Assembly: GCA_913056495.1 (NCBI GenBank)
Contig: CAJXMO010000007.1
Span: 1-64,000 of the forward strand
Direction: 5' to 3'
Source of the DNA: an uncultured Alteromonadaceae bacterium
GTDB lineage: Bacteria; Pseudomonadota; Gammaproteobacteria; Enterobacterales; Alteromonadaceae
Length of the DNA: 64,000 nucleotides
Of this stretch, positions 1-9,162 are shown one piece after another; position 1 is the first letter of the stretch, and each line of letters begins with the position of its first letter. A program made the position numbers and the translations under genes. Below the pieces are notes generated by a model, which was not told the origin of the DNA, did no database searches, and worked only from the letters and a program-made list of their open reading frames with translations.

Positions 1-78
1 TATTAGTAAGAAAAATAACGCTGAGAGGCGGAAAAATAGACTCGTTGGGCAATTTTGATTATGCGCAGCTGAGGTTAC

Positions 79-1446
79 TTATACTTTAAATGTTTGCCAA
101 GGGCCGGTTATCGCCAGTGTTTTCGCTGGTGAATAAACATTAACAAACAAAGTGTTACCATCAGGTGAAAAACACGCACCGGCCAATTCCGTTTGTTCAG
201 TTAATCTAGCAAAATCATATACTTCACCTTTTTCGGTAACACCTCTTAGATGATTATCCACGATCGCCGTATATTGGTCTTCACACACAATTAAGTGACC
301 ATTGGGCGTAACAGTCAGGTTGTCACCAAAGTTATAAAAAGATTCATCCATGCTTTCCATAAATAGCTGAATCCGACCCGGTGAAGTCTGCTCATTTTTC
401 TGTCCTTCAAATTCTGAAGGTTGATAACGCATTATTTGGCCAAGCTGTTTTGCGCCGCCATTCGTGCAGCAAAAATAAAGCTCGTTTTCACCCCAGTGAA
501 TGCCCTCACCTCGTGCAAACAAAGCTGCACCTTTTTGATAACCACGCGTGCGCAGGTCATCTTCCGGGCTCTTTGCATTGTCTAAATCAACCCATTCAAC
601 TTCAAACTCAGTTTGCAGCGGCATTTGAGGTTTTTCCCAATTTCGGCTATCAAACTGTGGTGAATGTTTTACTCGCATAGCCTGCAACTGCCCGCCTTGA
701 TTCAACTTGCCATACTCATTTGGAATAAAACGATAAAACAGGCTGTCACCTCTGTCTTCGGTTAAATAAACAATGCCGGTTTTTGGATCAACCGCAGCGG
801 CTTCATGATTAAACCGCCCTAAACCCGGTAAAGGTTTCGCTTCCACCAAGCCGGTTGCACTGGCCGGCACTTCAAATACATAACCGTGAGATTGAGCAAA
901 CCCGTCTTTTTCATTTAATACAGACTCTTCACAGGTTAGCCAGGTACCCCAGGGCGTAATACCACCTGAACAATTTCGAATGGTGCCAACGAGTGACAAA
1001 AATTCCTGCTCTTTTTTCCGGGTTTTTAAATTATAAATGATGTGGCTGGTTCCACCCGGTAAAGCAACCCCATCTTGTTGAGCATCATATGCCAGTGGCG
1101 TTTTATGATGTCGAATCGTTTCAGCGGCTTTGGCCAAATCACCGGGCTTTAACTCATGGTTTCGAATTAAGGCAACACGCTCATCATCTAATGCAATGCA
1201 GCCCATGCCATCGGCTTTATCCGGTACAGTAAAACCGTCAGACATAGTGTCATGCAATTGAGAGATCACCTGGTAGCTAAAACCGGCCGGTAAATCTAAT
1301 AGTTTTTTCGGATCAGGTAACAGTGGTCCATAACCAAATACCTTTTGCGATAAATCCGCGATAGATACTTTGCCAAATGCACTGCGGGATAACCCCATAA
1401 ACGCAAGTGATGCGGCACTGACTAAAAATGCTCTTCTTGTAACCAT
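79..1446 (-). CDS. PhoX-type (DUF839) alkaline phosphatase, Tat-exported
   Basis: About 456 residues. The N-terminus MVTRRAFLVSAASLAF is a twin-arginine signal (TRRAFL followed by a hydrophobic stretch), which is why I start at the ATG at 1446 rather than at an upstream TTG. The body has the hallmarks of the DUF839/PhoX family: NCSGGITPWGTWLTCEES (about residue 160) and GRFNHEAAAVDPKTG with a following TEDRGD. Family knowledge: PhoX enzymes are periplasmic phosphomonoesterases using iron and calcium, typical of marine bacteria under phosphate limitation. This copy is shorter than classical PhoX (about 600 residues), so the substrate is uncertain. It appears monocistronic. I see no clear Pho box in the 440 bases upstream. 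Confidence 0.85.
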   Translation of the reverse strand: MVTRRAFLVSAASLAFMGLSRSAFGKVSIADLSQKVFGYGPLLPDPKKLLDLPAGFSYQVISQLHDTMSDGFTVPDKADGMGCIALDDERVALIRNHELKPGDLAKAAETIRHHKTPLAYDAQQDGVALPGGTSHIIYNLKTRKKEQEFLSLVGTIRNCSGGITPWGTWLTCEESVLNEKDGFAQSHGYVFEVPASATGLVEAKPLPGLGRFNHEAAAVDPKTGIVYLTEDRGDSLFYRFIPNEYGKLNQGGQLQAMRVKHSPQFDSRNWEKPQMPLQTEFEVEWVDLDNAKSPEDDLRTRGYQKGAALFARGEGIHWGENELYFCCTNGGAKQLGQIMRYQPSEFEGQKNEQTSPGRIQLFMESMDESFYNFGDNLTVTPNGHLIVCEDQYTAIVDNHLRGVTEKGEVYDFARLTEQTELAGACFSPDGNTLFVNVYSPAKTLAITGPWQTFKV

Positions 1447-1885
1447 ACAAATTAACAACTCTAAAGGAATAGACTAAATGACCTGAGCTTTGCAGAATTT
1501 GCAGAAGGTGAAACTAAAACAAGATTTGCGCAAATCCGGTCTTACCAAAACTCAGGTTATACTTAAAAATCAGATCGCTAAAATACATGAAAGTTCAGCA
1601 AATAACTGAAAGCACTCAAAATTTAATAAAAATGTCATCTTTATTCAGGGCGTGTGGATCTTGGTTTATAATTTGAACCGAGCGAAAAGATTGTTGTAAA
1701 CAAGATAACAATAAGGAAATTTACTGACCTAAATAAATTATTTCTAACGCAGAATAAAACAGTTTTGGTCCCTGCCCGTATCGACTCTGGGGCTATTAGA
1801 GCTTGGCTAAAATTCACGAAGTAGCAGGGCCAAGCTAAGTTTTTGAAAACCGGCTCAGCTCGATCGCACTATAATGCGTAGGCGT
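1447..1885. other. Intergenic stretch, no gene seen
   Basis: About 440 AT-rich bases between the PhoX gene and the small secreted protein. No reading frame with a plausible ribosome site, no tRNA-like fold and no strong terminator is visible. It probably carries the promoter of the PhoX gene. Confidence 0.5.
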
Positions 1886-2287
1886 TTAACGACCATGAGC
1901 CAGAAGTTCGCTCAGTTTAACTTCTTTATAATTTCCACATAAATAATACCCACCATCAATAGAACCGTTATAACCTGCAACCACTAACACGCTATTTACG
2001 AGTTTTTTATCAAGCGTAAAATATGCCGAACGGTATAAACTATCCTTTTCAGATATACTCATTTCGAGTGGAATATCAAACAACTTTGCAACTTTTACTG
2101 ACAACGAAGAAAGCACCCTATCTGTTTTCGCTTGGTCTGTTTCGTAAGGAAAACGAATTTCAAAAGTGATCCAATTTTCAACAATCGTCGATTTAATAGC
2201 GTATGGCTTTAACTTTGTTAATTGCTGACTATCACAAGCTAAAGTGGGTGACGCAATCAAAAACAAAAACCAGAATATAAACCTCAA
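1886..2287 (-). CDS. Small secreted protein of unknown function
   Basis: 133 residues beginning MRFIFWFLFLIASPTLACDS, a clear signal peptide. The Cys after TLA is not in a canonical lipobox (Thr at -3), so a soluble periplasmic protein is more likely than a lipoprotein. The mature part has few cysteines (one at the start, one in YLCGNYK near the end, possibly a disulfide). I recognise no family. It stands alone, separated from the GH43 operon by about 240 bases. Confidence 0.6.
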   Translation of the reverse strand: MRFIFWFLFLIASPTLACDSQQLTKLKPYAIKSTIVENWITFEIRFPYETDQAKTDRVLSSLSVKVAKLFDIPLEMSISEKDSLYRSAYFTLDKKLVNSVLVVAGYNGSIDGGYYLCGNYKEVKLSELLAHGR

Positions 2288-2530
2288 TTAAATCTCTTCC
2301 TTATAAATTTATCGTGGGCTCAATCTTTGTGTTTAGCTGACCAATGGTGCAATCTAGTCATATTTCAGCAAGGCACGTGTTGCATTTGAGAAAATCAGGG
2401 ATTTTTATTTAACTTTTATCTCATAGCACTTTTGATTAAATTCTATTGTTAACATATCAGGCCGGGTCATCAGCTTTGTCAACTTGATAACCCGGCCCGA
2501 TTTTGGGTCAACCCCAAGCACTTATTCTAT

Positions 2531-3544
2531 CTATTTCACTTTTTGGGCGAAGTCACTCACGCCCTTTTCTGTTCGCTGAACCGGTTTAATGGTGCCATCT
2601 TCATTAAAATATAGATATTCGGCAGCACTATGACGCTGGCGGCCGCATTCAGAATCTATATCCAACCATCTGTGGTAAAACAAAATCCACTGACCTTTGT
2701 ATTCAACGATTGAGTGATGATTATTGCTCTGGTGCTCCTGCTCCATAAATTCGCCCTTGTATTCCCAAGGGCCGGTTGGCGATTTAGACATGTAATAAGT
2801 TAATACACGGTTATTTTCCGGCATCGTAAAATAATAATACTCTCCACGTTTAAATACCCAAGGGCCTTCCATTTTAGGCTCATAACCACCCATATCCATT
2901 TTGGTTAATTCACCAACTGTGCTGCGCATGTCATCAGCCATTTTAATCACATGATAATCTGTGTTAGTTGCATGAACATACAAATAAGCCTGTCCGTCGT
3001 CATCAATAAACATAGCTGGGTCATTGGCATAAGGCGTGCGCCACAATGGACCACCTATCATATCTTTAAATGGCCCGGTTGGAGAATCGCTTTCAGCGAT
3101 GCCAATGCCCATCCATTTAGTACTGTTTTCAGGATTCACTCTGTCTTTATGGCCTGTACCCGCCGGAAAAACTAAATAATATTTACCGTTTTTATAAGCG
3201 GCATCCGGCGCCCATGCATAGTTGTCTGCCCAGCTTAAATCATCCACGGATAATAAAGGGCCATGGGTTTCCCAGTTTTGTAAATCAGTTGATGAAAATG
3301 CATACCAGTCTTTCATCCAGAAATCTTCCTGACACTCTTCATCATGCGAGGTATAAACATACATTTTGCCATCGTTCCAAACATGGCCTGACGGATCGGC
3401 TGTTCTTAACTTGCCACCAAAGTTAAGCGGATTGCCTTTAACCTCTGCTTGTTCTACCTGCTTATCTGTTGCTTGTTGTGAACACCCCATCACTGCACTG
3501 GCGAATAAGGCGACACTGATTACTTTTGCTAATTTTTTCATCAT
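2531..3544 (-). CDS. GH43-family glycosidase, lipoprotein
   Basis: About 337 residues. MMKKLAKVISVALFASAVMGC is a lipoprotein signal ending in an MGC lipobox. The start at 3544 is set by AAAGGA seven bases upstream; an upstream in-frame start is ignored. The five-bladed beta-propeller signatures of GH43 are present: TADPSGHVW (candidate base Asp), NDPAMFIDDDG (pKa-modulating Asp) and YEPKMEGPWVFKR (acid Glu). Family enzymes remove arabinofuranose or xylose (some galactose) from plant or algal polysaccharides; the exact specificity is not readable. Last gene of an operon behind another GH43 and a GH105 (75-base gap). Confidence 0.85.
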   Translation of the reverse strand: MMKKLAKVISVALFASAVMGCSQQATDKQVEQAEVKGNPLNFGGKLRTADPSGHVWNDGKMYVYTSHDEECQEDFWMKDWYAFSSTDLQNWETHGPLLSVDDLSWADNYAWAPDAAYKNGKYYLVFPAGTGHKDRVNPENSTKWMGIGIAESDSPTGPFKDMIGGPLWRTPYANDPAMFIDDDGQAYLYVHATNTDYHVIKMADDMRSTVGELTKMDMGGYEPKMEGPWVFKRGEYYYFTMPENNRVLTYYMSKSPTGPWEYKGEFMEQEHQSNNHHSIVEYKGQWILFYHRWLDIDSECGRQRHSAAEYLYFNEDGTIKPVQRTEKGVSDFAQKVK

Positions 3545-3619
3545 CACTTTGTCCTTTACATTAAAGACGTTCAAATTTGATTTTATCCTGCCTGTGACCG
3601 AACCAAGGCTGGATCTCCA

Positions 3620-5293
3620 TTATTTTAGGGGTTGAAAACGAACATAATCGACATCTATGTACTGGCTTTTTTCTGCGGCTTCAGGCGTTACCGCAAATAA
3701 TCCAACTTTAGCTCCAACCCAGCGGCCTTTGCGCGCGGAGAAATGCTCACCTATGATTCTAAAGCGTGGCATATCCGGTGTTTTATAACTGAATACGGCT
3801 TCTGCGCCAGACTGAACAATCACTCTTAATTCAATCTCATCTGAATTAAGTAACTCAACTTGCTTTTCCTGCTGGCCTTCATTGCAGCCTTTACGCGCGC
3901 CGTGGCAATGCATAAATACAACTTCATGTTCGCCTTGCTCATTTTCATCTATGCCAATCCAGGCATAATCTTCACCGAAAATCGTTAAGCCGGCTTGCAT
4001 ATCATTAATATTGTCAGACAATTTAATTTTAGCGATAGCTTCAAATTCTTCTGCCGGGAGTTTTTGACCAAATAAAGAAGGTGTCATCCACAAATTATCA
4101 CCTGTGGTTGTAATTTTCTTTTGCGCATATAAACGCATATGGCCCGGATTTTCAGTTAATGAATACCATTCATCATTGGGATTAGCGCTCCACTGCCACT
4201 GCAAACTCAGAGTATCTGAGTTAAATTCATCATCAATTTTCAGCGACTTTTCACCCGTATAGTTTGATGTTTTTGGACGGGTATACTCAGTTACCGGATT
4301 GCCTATGCCATCGCCATTATCATCAATTCCAATCACAGGCCAATCATTTATCCATTGCATCGGCTGCAAATGAGTAATTCGACCATAGGCTTTTTTAGCC
4401 TGAAAATGAACAAACCAGTCTTCATTTTGATCGGTATGTACCCAGGAACCCTGATGCGGTCCGTTGGTGCGGCTTCTGCCCTGCTCCATAACTACTTTTG
4501 CTTCATAGGGGCCCATAATATCTTTTGCTCTGAAAACCGTTTGCCAGCCTAAATCAACCCCGCCTGCCGGTGCAAAAATATAATAATAACCATTGCGTTT
4601 ATAAAACTTAGGCCCTTCGATCGTGCGGAAGTTTTTAAGTTTAGTGCCATCTATAATATGCGTATAGTCTTCTGATACCCAACTGGTATCCGGTGCCATT
4701 TCACGTAAACTCAATACATTATTAAAGCCCGCCCGACTTTTCGCCCAGGCATGTATTAAATAAGCTTTACCGTCATCATCCCAAACCGGAGTCGGGTCAA
4801 TAATGCCTTTGCCAGGTAAAATAAGTTCTGGCTCAGACCAGTCTTTGGCTGGGTCTGTGGTTGTAGTGACATAAATACCAAAATCCGGATCCGGGTAAAA
4901 TATCCAGTACTTGCCATCATAGTAACGGATATTGGGTGCCCATACGCCTTCACCGTGGCGGGGCGTTGAGAAGTGATCTACCGGCACCTGAACCGGCAAC
5001 GCATAATTTATTAGCGCCCAATTGACTAAATCTGTTGAATGCAACACAGGCAAACCGGGCGCAGCATTAAAGCTTGATGCCGTCATATAATAATCACTGC
5101 CAACGGCGACTACATCCGGGTCAGAATAATCAACATGTAAAATTGGATTAGTATAGGTTTTTTGTGTTTGCTCAGTTTTGGCACTTGGCTGTACACTTGC
5201 TTTTTGAGGCTCGCTTGCGACTGTTTGCTCACCGCAGCCCGCCATCATGCCAGCTAATACCAGTGAGGCTGCTATCACGTTTAAATTTTTCAT
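3620..5293 (-). CDS. GH43 glycosidase with C-terminal beta-sandwich domain, lipoprotein
   Basis: About 557 residues. Start at the ATG at 5293 (MKNLNVIAASLVLAGMMAGC, lipobox then GEQ) rather than a GTG five codons upstream. The N-terminal half is a GH43 propeller: HVDYSDPDVVAVGSDYY (catalytic base), IIDPTPVWDDDGKAYL, and RTIEGPKFYKRNGYYY (acid Glu). From about residue 370 (IDDEFNSDTLSLQWQW) comes the concanavalin-like domain found in beta-xylosidase/arabinofuranosidase-type GH43 enzymes (GH43_12-like architecture). Probable role: exo-removal of arabinose or xylose in the outer membrane or periplasm. Middle gene of the GH105-GH43-GH43 operon, 21 bases after the GH105 stop. Confidence 0.88.
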   Translation of the reverse strand: MKNLNVIAASLVLAGMMAGCGEQTVASEPQKASVQPSAKTEQTQKTYTNPILHVDYSDPDVVAVGSDYYMTASSFNAAPGLPVLHSTDLVNWALINYALPVQVPVDHFSTPRHGEGVWAPNIRYYDGKYWIFYPDPDFGIYVTTTTDPAKDWSEPELILPGKGIIDPTPVWDDDGKAYLIHAWAKSRAGFNNVLSLREMAPDTSWVSEDYTHIIDGTKLKNFRTIEGPKFYKRNGYYYIFAPAGGVDLGWQTVFRAKDIMGPYEAKVVMEQGRSRTNGPHQGSWVHTDQNEDWFVHFQAKKAYGRITHLQPMQWINDWPVIGIDDNGDGIGNPVTEYTRPKTSNYTGEKSLKIDDEFNSDTLSLQWQWSANPNDEWYSLTENPGHMRLYAQKKITTTGDNLWMTPSLFGQKLPAEEFEAIAKIKLSDNINDMQAGLTIFGEDYAWIGIDENEQGEHEVVFMHCHGARKGCNEGQQEKQVELLNSDEIELRVIVQSGAEAVFSYKTPDMPRFRIIGEHFSARKGRWVGAKVGLFAVTPEAAEKSQYIDVDYVRFQPLK

Positions 5294-5314
5294 TTTTATT
5301 TTCACCACTGCCTG

Positions 5315-6532
5315 TTAAGGTTGTAAATTGAGTCTTTCCATTAATAAACTCGCCATAATATAAGGCCCGACTGCTTTGGGATCATTCGCCCGGTATGGCT
5401 CGTTAATATAGTACTCATAGCTGGCATCACGGTAAGGCTTACCGCCTAACCCGGCAACCGCGCATACTTGCTCAATACTGATATGGTTTTGTTTATTGGT
5501 AGTGATTAAATGATCCATCACCCCCTGATAAGCACGTAAGCCAATGCTCAATAATTCCGGATTTAAATCATGTTGTTCATAGGCTTTAAGGACAGAATAA
5601 GCCATCATAATACTGCCTGAGGCTTCTAAATAGTTGCCAGCTTCATCCGGCATTTCGACCACCTGATACCATAGTCCGGTTTCATCCTGATACTTTTGCA
5701 TCGCTTGAACCAAGCGGTTAAAACGCGCTGCCAGCCATTTTCGTTGTGCACCTTGTTTAGGTAAAAATTCAAGTACATCAACCATTGCCATAGCGTACCA
5801 ACCTACTGCACGCGACCAGTGATGAGGTGATTGTCCGGTTTCAGAATCTGCCCAGCGTTGTTTTTTAGATTCGTCCCAGCCATGGACAGGTAAACCTGTA
5901 TCCGCCCGGTATAAATGTTTTTCAACTAATTCAAATTGCTTAAGCACATCGGAATAGTCTTTCTCCTCAGCAAATTCAAGGATATACTGGGCATAAAAAG
6001 GCGTTCCCATATAAAGACCATCCAACCACATTTGTGAGGTATAGCGTTTTTTATGCCAGAAGCCACCTTCGGTTGTTCTTGGATGGTCACTCAATTGTGT
6101 TCTTAGCCTATCCATCGCTAATTTGTATTTTTTGTCACCAGTCTGACGATACAAAAAGAATAAAATTTTTCCCGGATTGATCATGTCAATATTATACTTT
6201 TCAATATCATAGGTTTTGATATTGCCTGACTCATCAATTAAAGCATCTGCATAATCTTTAATATAATTAAAGTATTCAATATTATCTGTTTTTTGATAAA
6301 GCTTAGCCATGCTCAGCAAAACTAAACCATGGGTATAAGTCCATCTGGGATAAGTACGCCAGTCAATCGACCAAGCCTCTGGATTGCGCTGTATTTCAGA
6401 TTGAGCCATGCGCTCGGACATAGGCAACAGCGGATTTAATACACTATTGGTTGGTTTTGCTAAACTTGACTGACTGCAAAAAACCAGCGCGGCTGCTAAA
6501 CAAAAACGGACTAACTTTAATTTCGTGAACAT
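5315..6532 (-). CDS. GH105 unsaturated rhamnogalacturonyl/glucuronyl hydrolase, secreted
   Basis: About 405 residues. MFTKLKLVRFCLAAALVFCSQSSLAK is a Sec signal; this ATG at 6532 is chosen over one 13 codons upstream because it starts the signal peptide. Family GH105 (YteR/RhiN type, six-hairpin fold) is indicated by TSQMWLDGLYMGTPFYAQY with the conserved Asp, by HGWDESKKQRWADSETGQSP, and by HHWSRAVGWYAMAMVDVL. Such enzymes hydrate the unsaturated uronic acid left at the non-reducing end by polysaccharide lyases. No lyase is in this window, so it must be encoded elsewhere. First gene of the operon; an operator-like palindrome lies about 90 bases upstream. Confidence 0.88.
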   Translation of the reverse strand: MFTKLKLVRFCLAAALVFCSQSSLAKPTNSVLNPLLPMSERMAQSEIQRNPEAWSIDWRTYPRWTYTHGLVLLSMAKLYQKTDNIEYFNYIKDYADALIDESGNIKTYDIEKYNIDMINPGKILFFLYRQTGDKKYKLAMDRLRTQLSDHPRTTEGGFWHKKRYTSQMWLDGLYMGTPFYAQYILEFAEEKDYSDVLKQFELVEKHLYRADTGLPVHGWDESKKQRWADSETGQSPHHWSRAVGWYAMAMVDVLEFLPKQGAQRKWLAARFNRLVQAMQKYQDETGLWYQVVEMPDEAGNYLEASGSIMMAYSVLKAYEQHDLNPELLSIGLRAYQGVMDHLITTNKQNHISIEQVCAVAGLGGKPYRDASYEYYINEPYRANDPKAVGPYIMASLLMERLNLQP

Positions 6533-6943
6533 AATGTCTACCGGTGGCAAAATATAACTCAAATGGTACACAAGTTATTTACATAATCCATGTGAAAATT
6601 TACTTTTTTAATTATAAATAATTATAATCGTTTATAATATTTGTATAACAAACAGACTGGATTTTATTTTTAAAACATTAAATTTCATTAATTTACATAA
6701 AATATCTTAGCCATATAAAACAATGAAAATTTTTCAAGATACTGTTATTAACTTTATACTAATTTATTCAGTTTGTTACTTCCCGCAGCTATTTGCAGAT
6801 AAAATAGCTATGGTTTTATTCTTTTTTAGCTAATCCGGTAAACAACAGAAGGTACACTTGGCAAGAGTTGAAATACACTGAGCCATCATTTGGACGCTTG
6901 GCTCAGTGTGGGCTTGTCTTGCACAATAAAGCAGCGATGAAGT
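6533..6943. other. AT-rich upstream region of the GH105-GH43-GH43 operon
   Basis: About 410 bases of very AT-rich DNA with no reading frame of note. It contains the LacI-type palindrome at 6622-6637 and presumably the promoter of the GH105 operon. The far end abuts the stop of the lipoprotein gene at 6944. Confidence 0.5.
6622..6637. promoter_or_regulatory. Putative LacI-family operator (variant)
   Basis: TTATAATCGTTTATAA: arms TTATAA/TTATAA around a central CG. It has the same core AATCGTTT as the five operators of the glucan locus, but with T/A in place of C/G in the arms. Its place about 85 bases before the GH105 start suggests control by a related but distinct LacI paralogue. Confidence 0.4.
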
Positions 6944-7870
6944 TTAGTTGAGCGCAAGGCTACAGTCGTTTGAAAGTTTTTCTTTCACTAACCCGATATC
7001 TTGATGAGGTACAGCAATCAACCAATGGCGAATGTCCTGAATAATACTCATTGAACAGCTCTGATCAACAATCGCCCCTCTTAATACAAGGCGTTTATCA
7101 TTCAGGTTTATTACAAAGGTTTTTTCTACTTTGCTGGCTGCTTGGTATTGTCCGGTCAACTCACTTTGTGCTATCGAAATAACTTGATTAAGCAGCGAAC
7201 TTAATTTTTCCTTTAGTAGCTCGGAGTCACCAGCGACCAAAAGTTCAGTTTCAGCTTCCGTAAAAGGTTTACTATAAACCTGAACCATATTTTGATACTG
7301 ATTCTTTGCGCGTTTTCGAACATGCTTGTTAACTGCGTCAGTTGGGATCCATATCAATGCTTTAACATAAACCTTGTTCATCTGCGGATTGCTAAAAAAT
7401 ATCGGTTTAATGTGTAAAACTTGCTGTGGATTGCGTGTGTCGGTAGATATGAAATTTGCATTTCCAGGGTCAAGTAACTCAGTTAACCTTAAAGTTTTTG
7501 ATGCTTCAATAATAGGTGCAATCGCTTGGTTTGCCTGTTCCTGTGCTTTGGCTAACTTGTCGTTTCTCTGAGACTGAATGAGCGTAGAATGAGTGCCGAT
7601 TTGAGCAATCATACCTGCGATACCGGCTCCTCCCTGATACATAATAGTCGAAGCTTCAACCGTATCATTAGTGACATAGACCCCTCGAATATCAACATTG
7701 TCACTTTCTTGCAGTTTGATAGCAAAATGTGATGTCGAGAAAAACGAAGGTCCGATATTATTAACATGCCGGATATAGTCATCATTCAAGGGGGTGCTGC
7801 CACACCCTGTCAGGAAACCTGTGAACAACACAATCAGTGTGAACACTTTACTGTTTTGTATGTCTACCAT
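6944..7870 (-). CDS. Lipoprotein of unknown function
   Basis: 308 residues. The signal MVDIQNSKVFTLIVLFTGFLTGC ends in an LTGC lipobox followed by GSTPL. The mature part has no motif I recognise. A short glycine-rich segment (MYQGGAGIAGMIAQIG) may be a membrane-active or turn segment. It begins two bases after the stop of the lipoprotein gene at 7873-8565, so the two are surely cotranscribed and probably act together at the cell envelope. Confidence 0.65.
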   Translation of the reverse strand: MVDIQNSKVFTLIVLFTGFLTGCGSTPLNDDYIRHVNNIGPSFFSTSHFAIKLQESDNVDIRGVYVTNDTVEASTIMYQGGAGIAGMIAQIGTHSTLIQSQRNDKLAKAQEQANQAIAPIIEASKTLRLTELLDPGNANFISTDTRNPQQVLHIKPIFFSNPQMNKVYVKALIWIPTDAVNKHVRKRAKNQYQNMVQVYSKPFTEAETELLVAGDSELLKEKLSSLLNQVISIAQSELTGQYQAASKVEKTFVINLNDKRLVLRGAIVDQSCSMSIIQDIRHWLIAVPHQDIGLVKEKLSNDCSLALN

Positions 7871-7872
7871 GG

Positions 7873-8565
7873 TTATATTGCGTTTTTAAGCTTTTGTTTT
7901 GTATTTTCAATCGCCTGATAATACGCCATGGTGACATTCGGAAATGTAGGTGGTTCATCCCATTCACCGGTAGGTTGAATTTTTTCATTAATTTCAAGGT
8001 ATTGAATATAAGCGTTAGTATTTAAATCAACGCTGTATAACAGGCCTGATAGGTAGCCTTGAGGATCCCCGTTTGGAATATAGTTGCTAAAACTTCGATG
8101 TGCGCCATGCTGATAAATGTCTAATACCACTAAAACATCAACGCCAAGTTCAGTTTTTAAATTACGAAAATCTCGTTTAGCAAAACCTAACTCTCCCTTA
8201 AACTTTTTCATTTTATTAATAGGATTAGGCAACTCAACATAAGTTACATTTTCAGCTCTGGTTTGATATTCAGCTAAAACCAGTTGTTTAATATTGTCTA
8301 ACTCTTGTGTCGTAATACTTGATTCAAGGTGGCTATCTAATTTGCCCGTTAATGCGGATGCAACGCCATAACACAATAAACAGGCTGCACCATAAATATG
8401 GGTTGTAGCCCCTTCTTTAGGTGGAATATAGGCAAAGCCAATTTTTAAATCTGGTGTGGCTAAAATATTGGTATTTAAGGCGACTGTTGGTTGAGGCGTA
8501 CTTCCGCAAGCGGCCAGTACCAATACCATAACAGCAGCGAAGAATGTTTTAAAAATCCGATTCAT
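7873..8565 (-). CDS. Lipoprotein of unknown function
   Basis: 230 residues starting MNRIFKTFFAAVMVLVLAACGSTPQ, a textbook lipoprotein signal (LAAC). The segment IYGAACLLCYGVASALTG holds two further cysteines and is mildly hydrophobic. No known family recognised. First gene of a two-gene operon with the lipoprotein downstream (two-base gap). It is transcribed away from the blaI-like gene, sharing the roughly 200-base control region that carries the BlaI-type operator, so it could also be under that repressor (inference). Confidence 0.65.
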   Translation of the reverse strand: MNRIFKTFFAAVMVLVLAACGSTPQPTVALNTNILATPDLKIGFAYIPPKEGATTHIYGAACLLCYGVASALTGKLDSHLESSITTQELDNIKQLVLAEYQTRAENVTYVELPNPINKMKKFKGELGFAKRDFRNLKTELGVDVLVVLDIYQHGAHRSFSNYIPNGDPQGYLSGLLYSVDLNTNAYIQYLEINEKIQPTGEWDEPPTFPNVTMAYYQAIENTKQKLKNAI

Positions 8566-8702
8566 TTTCTTATTTCCTGTAAATTGTAAATTAAATCCCT
8601 ATCTGATAGGCAATCCATTAGTTGTAAAAAATACTCAACTTTTAACATTTAATCAACAATTTAAATCTTTTTAATTATTTGTTAAAAAGTGACATCTTCT
8701 AT

Positions 8703-8731
8703 TTGACAATCTTTTTTTTAATTACTAGAGT
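8703..8731 (+). promoter_or_regulatory. Candidate promoter of the blaI/blaR1-like operon
   Basis: TTGACA at 8703-8708 and TAGAGT at 8726-8731 are separated by 17 bases: a perfect -35 and a weak -10. The BlaI-type palindrome begins 11 bases after the -10, covering the expected transcription start, as expected for a repressor site. Confidence 0.4.
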
Positions 8732-8742
8732 TGTCAATAAAA

Positions 8743-8756
8743 ACTACACATGTAGT
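8743..8756. promoter_or_regulatory. BlaI/MecI-type operator
   Basis: ACTACACATGTAGT: inverted arms ACTACA and TGTAGT around CA. This matches the TACA-NN-TGTA core known for BlaI/MecI repressors. It lies 17 bases before the start codon of the blaI-like gene. Confidence 0.6.
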
Positions 8757-8773
8757 AATTAAAGGTGCAGAAA

Positions 8774-9145
8774 ATGAAATTAAGTGAATTTGAACTCGAT
8801 GTGATGCAACTCCTCTGGAAATATGAACCTTGTCCGGTCAATCAAATCCATTCGCTCCTGTCAGAGCACAAGAAAGTGGCTTACACCACAGTCAAAACAA
8901 TTATTGACCGACTAGAGAAAAAAAATGCAATTGAGCGCTGCGGGCAGCAAGGCCGAGCGATTATTTACCAATCAAAAGTGGCTCAGGAAACTTTATCAAA
9001 ACAAGCGTCACCCGGTTTTATACAAAGATTTTTCCGTGGTGACTCACGCCATATGATCGCGCATTTTATTGAGGAAGAAGAGCTGAATGAGGCGGATATT
9101 GACTACTTACAAAACCTGCTAAAAAACAAAAAATCGAATAAATAA
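8774..9145 (+). CDS. BlaI/MecI/CopY-family transcriptional repressor
   Basis: 123 residues from the ATG at 8774, chosen because AGGTG sits six bases upstream; an in-frame GTG three codons earlier is less likely. MKLSEFELDVMQLLWKYEPC followed by VAYTTVKTIIDRLEKKNAI is the winged helix of the BlaI family (helix-turn-helix plus wing). The C-terminal half is the dimerisation/cleavage region. Family role: represses its own operon until inactivated by the membrane metallopeptidase encoded next door. A matching palindrome lies just upstream. The target need not be a beta-lactamase; none is present here. Confidence 0.85.
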   Translation: MKLSEFELDVMQLLWKYEPCPVNQIHSLLSEHKKVAYTTVKTIIDRLEKKNAIERCGQQGRAIIYQSKVAQETLSKQASPGFIQRFFRGDSRHMIAHFIEEEELNEADIDYLQNLLKNKKSNK

Positions 9146-9162
9146 AATCGAGAATACATAAA

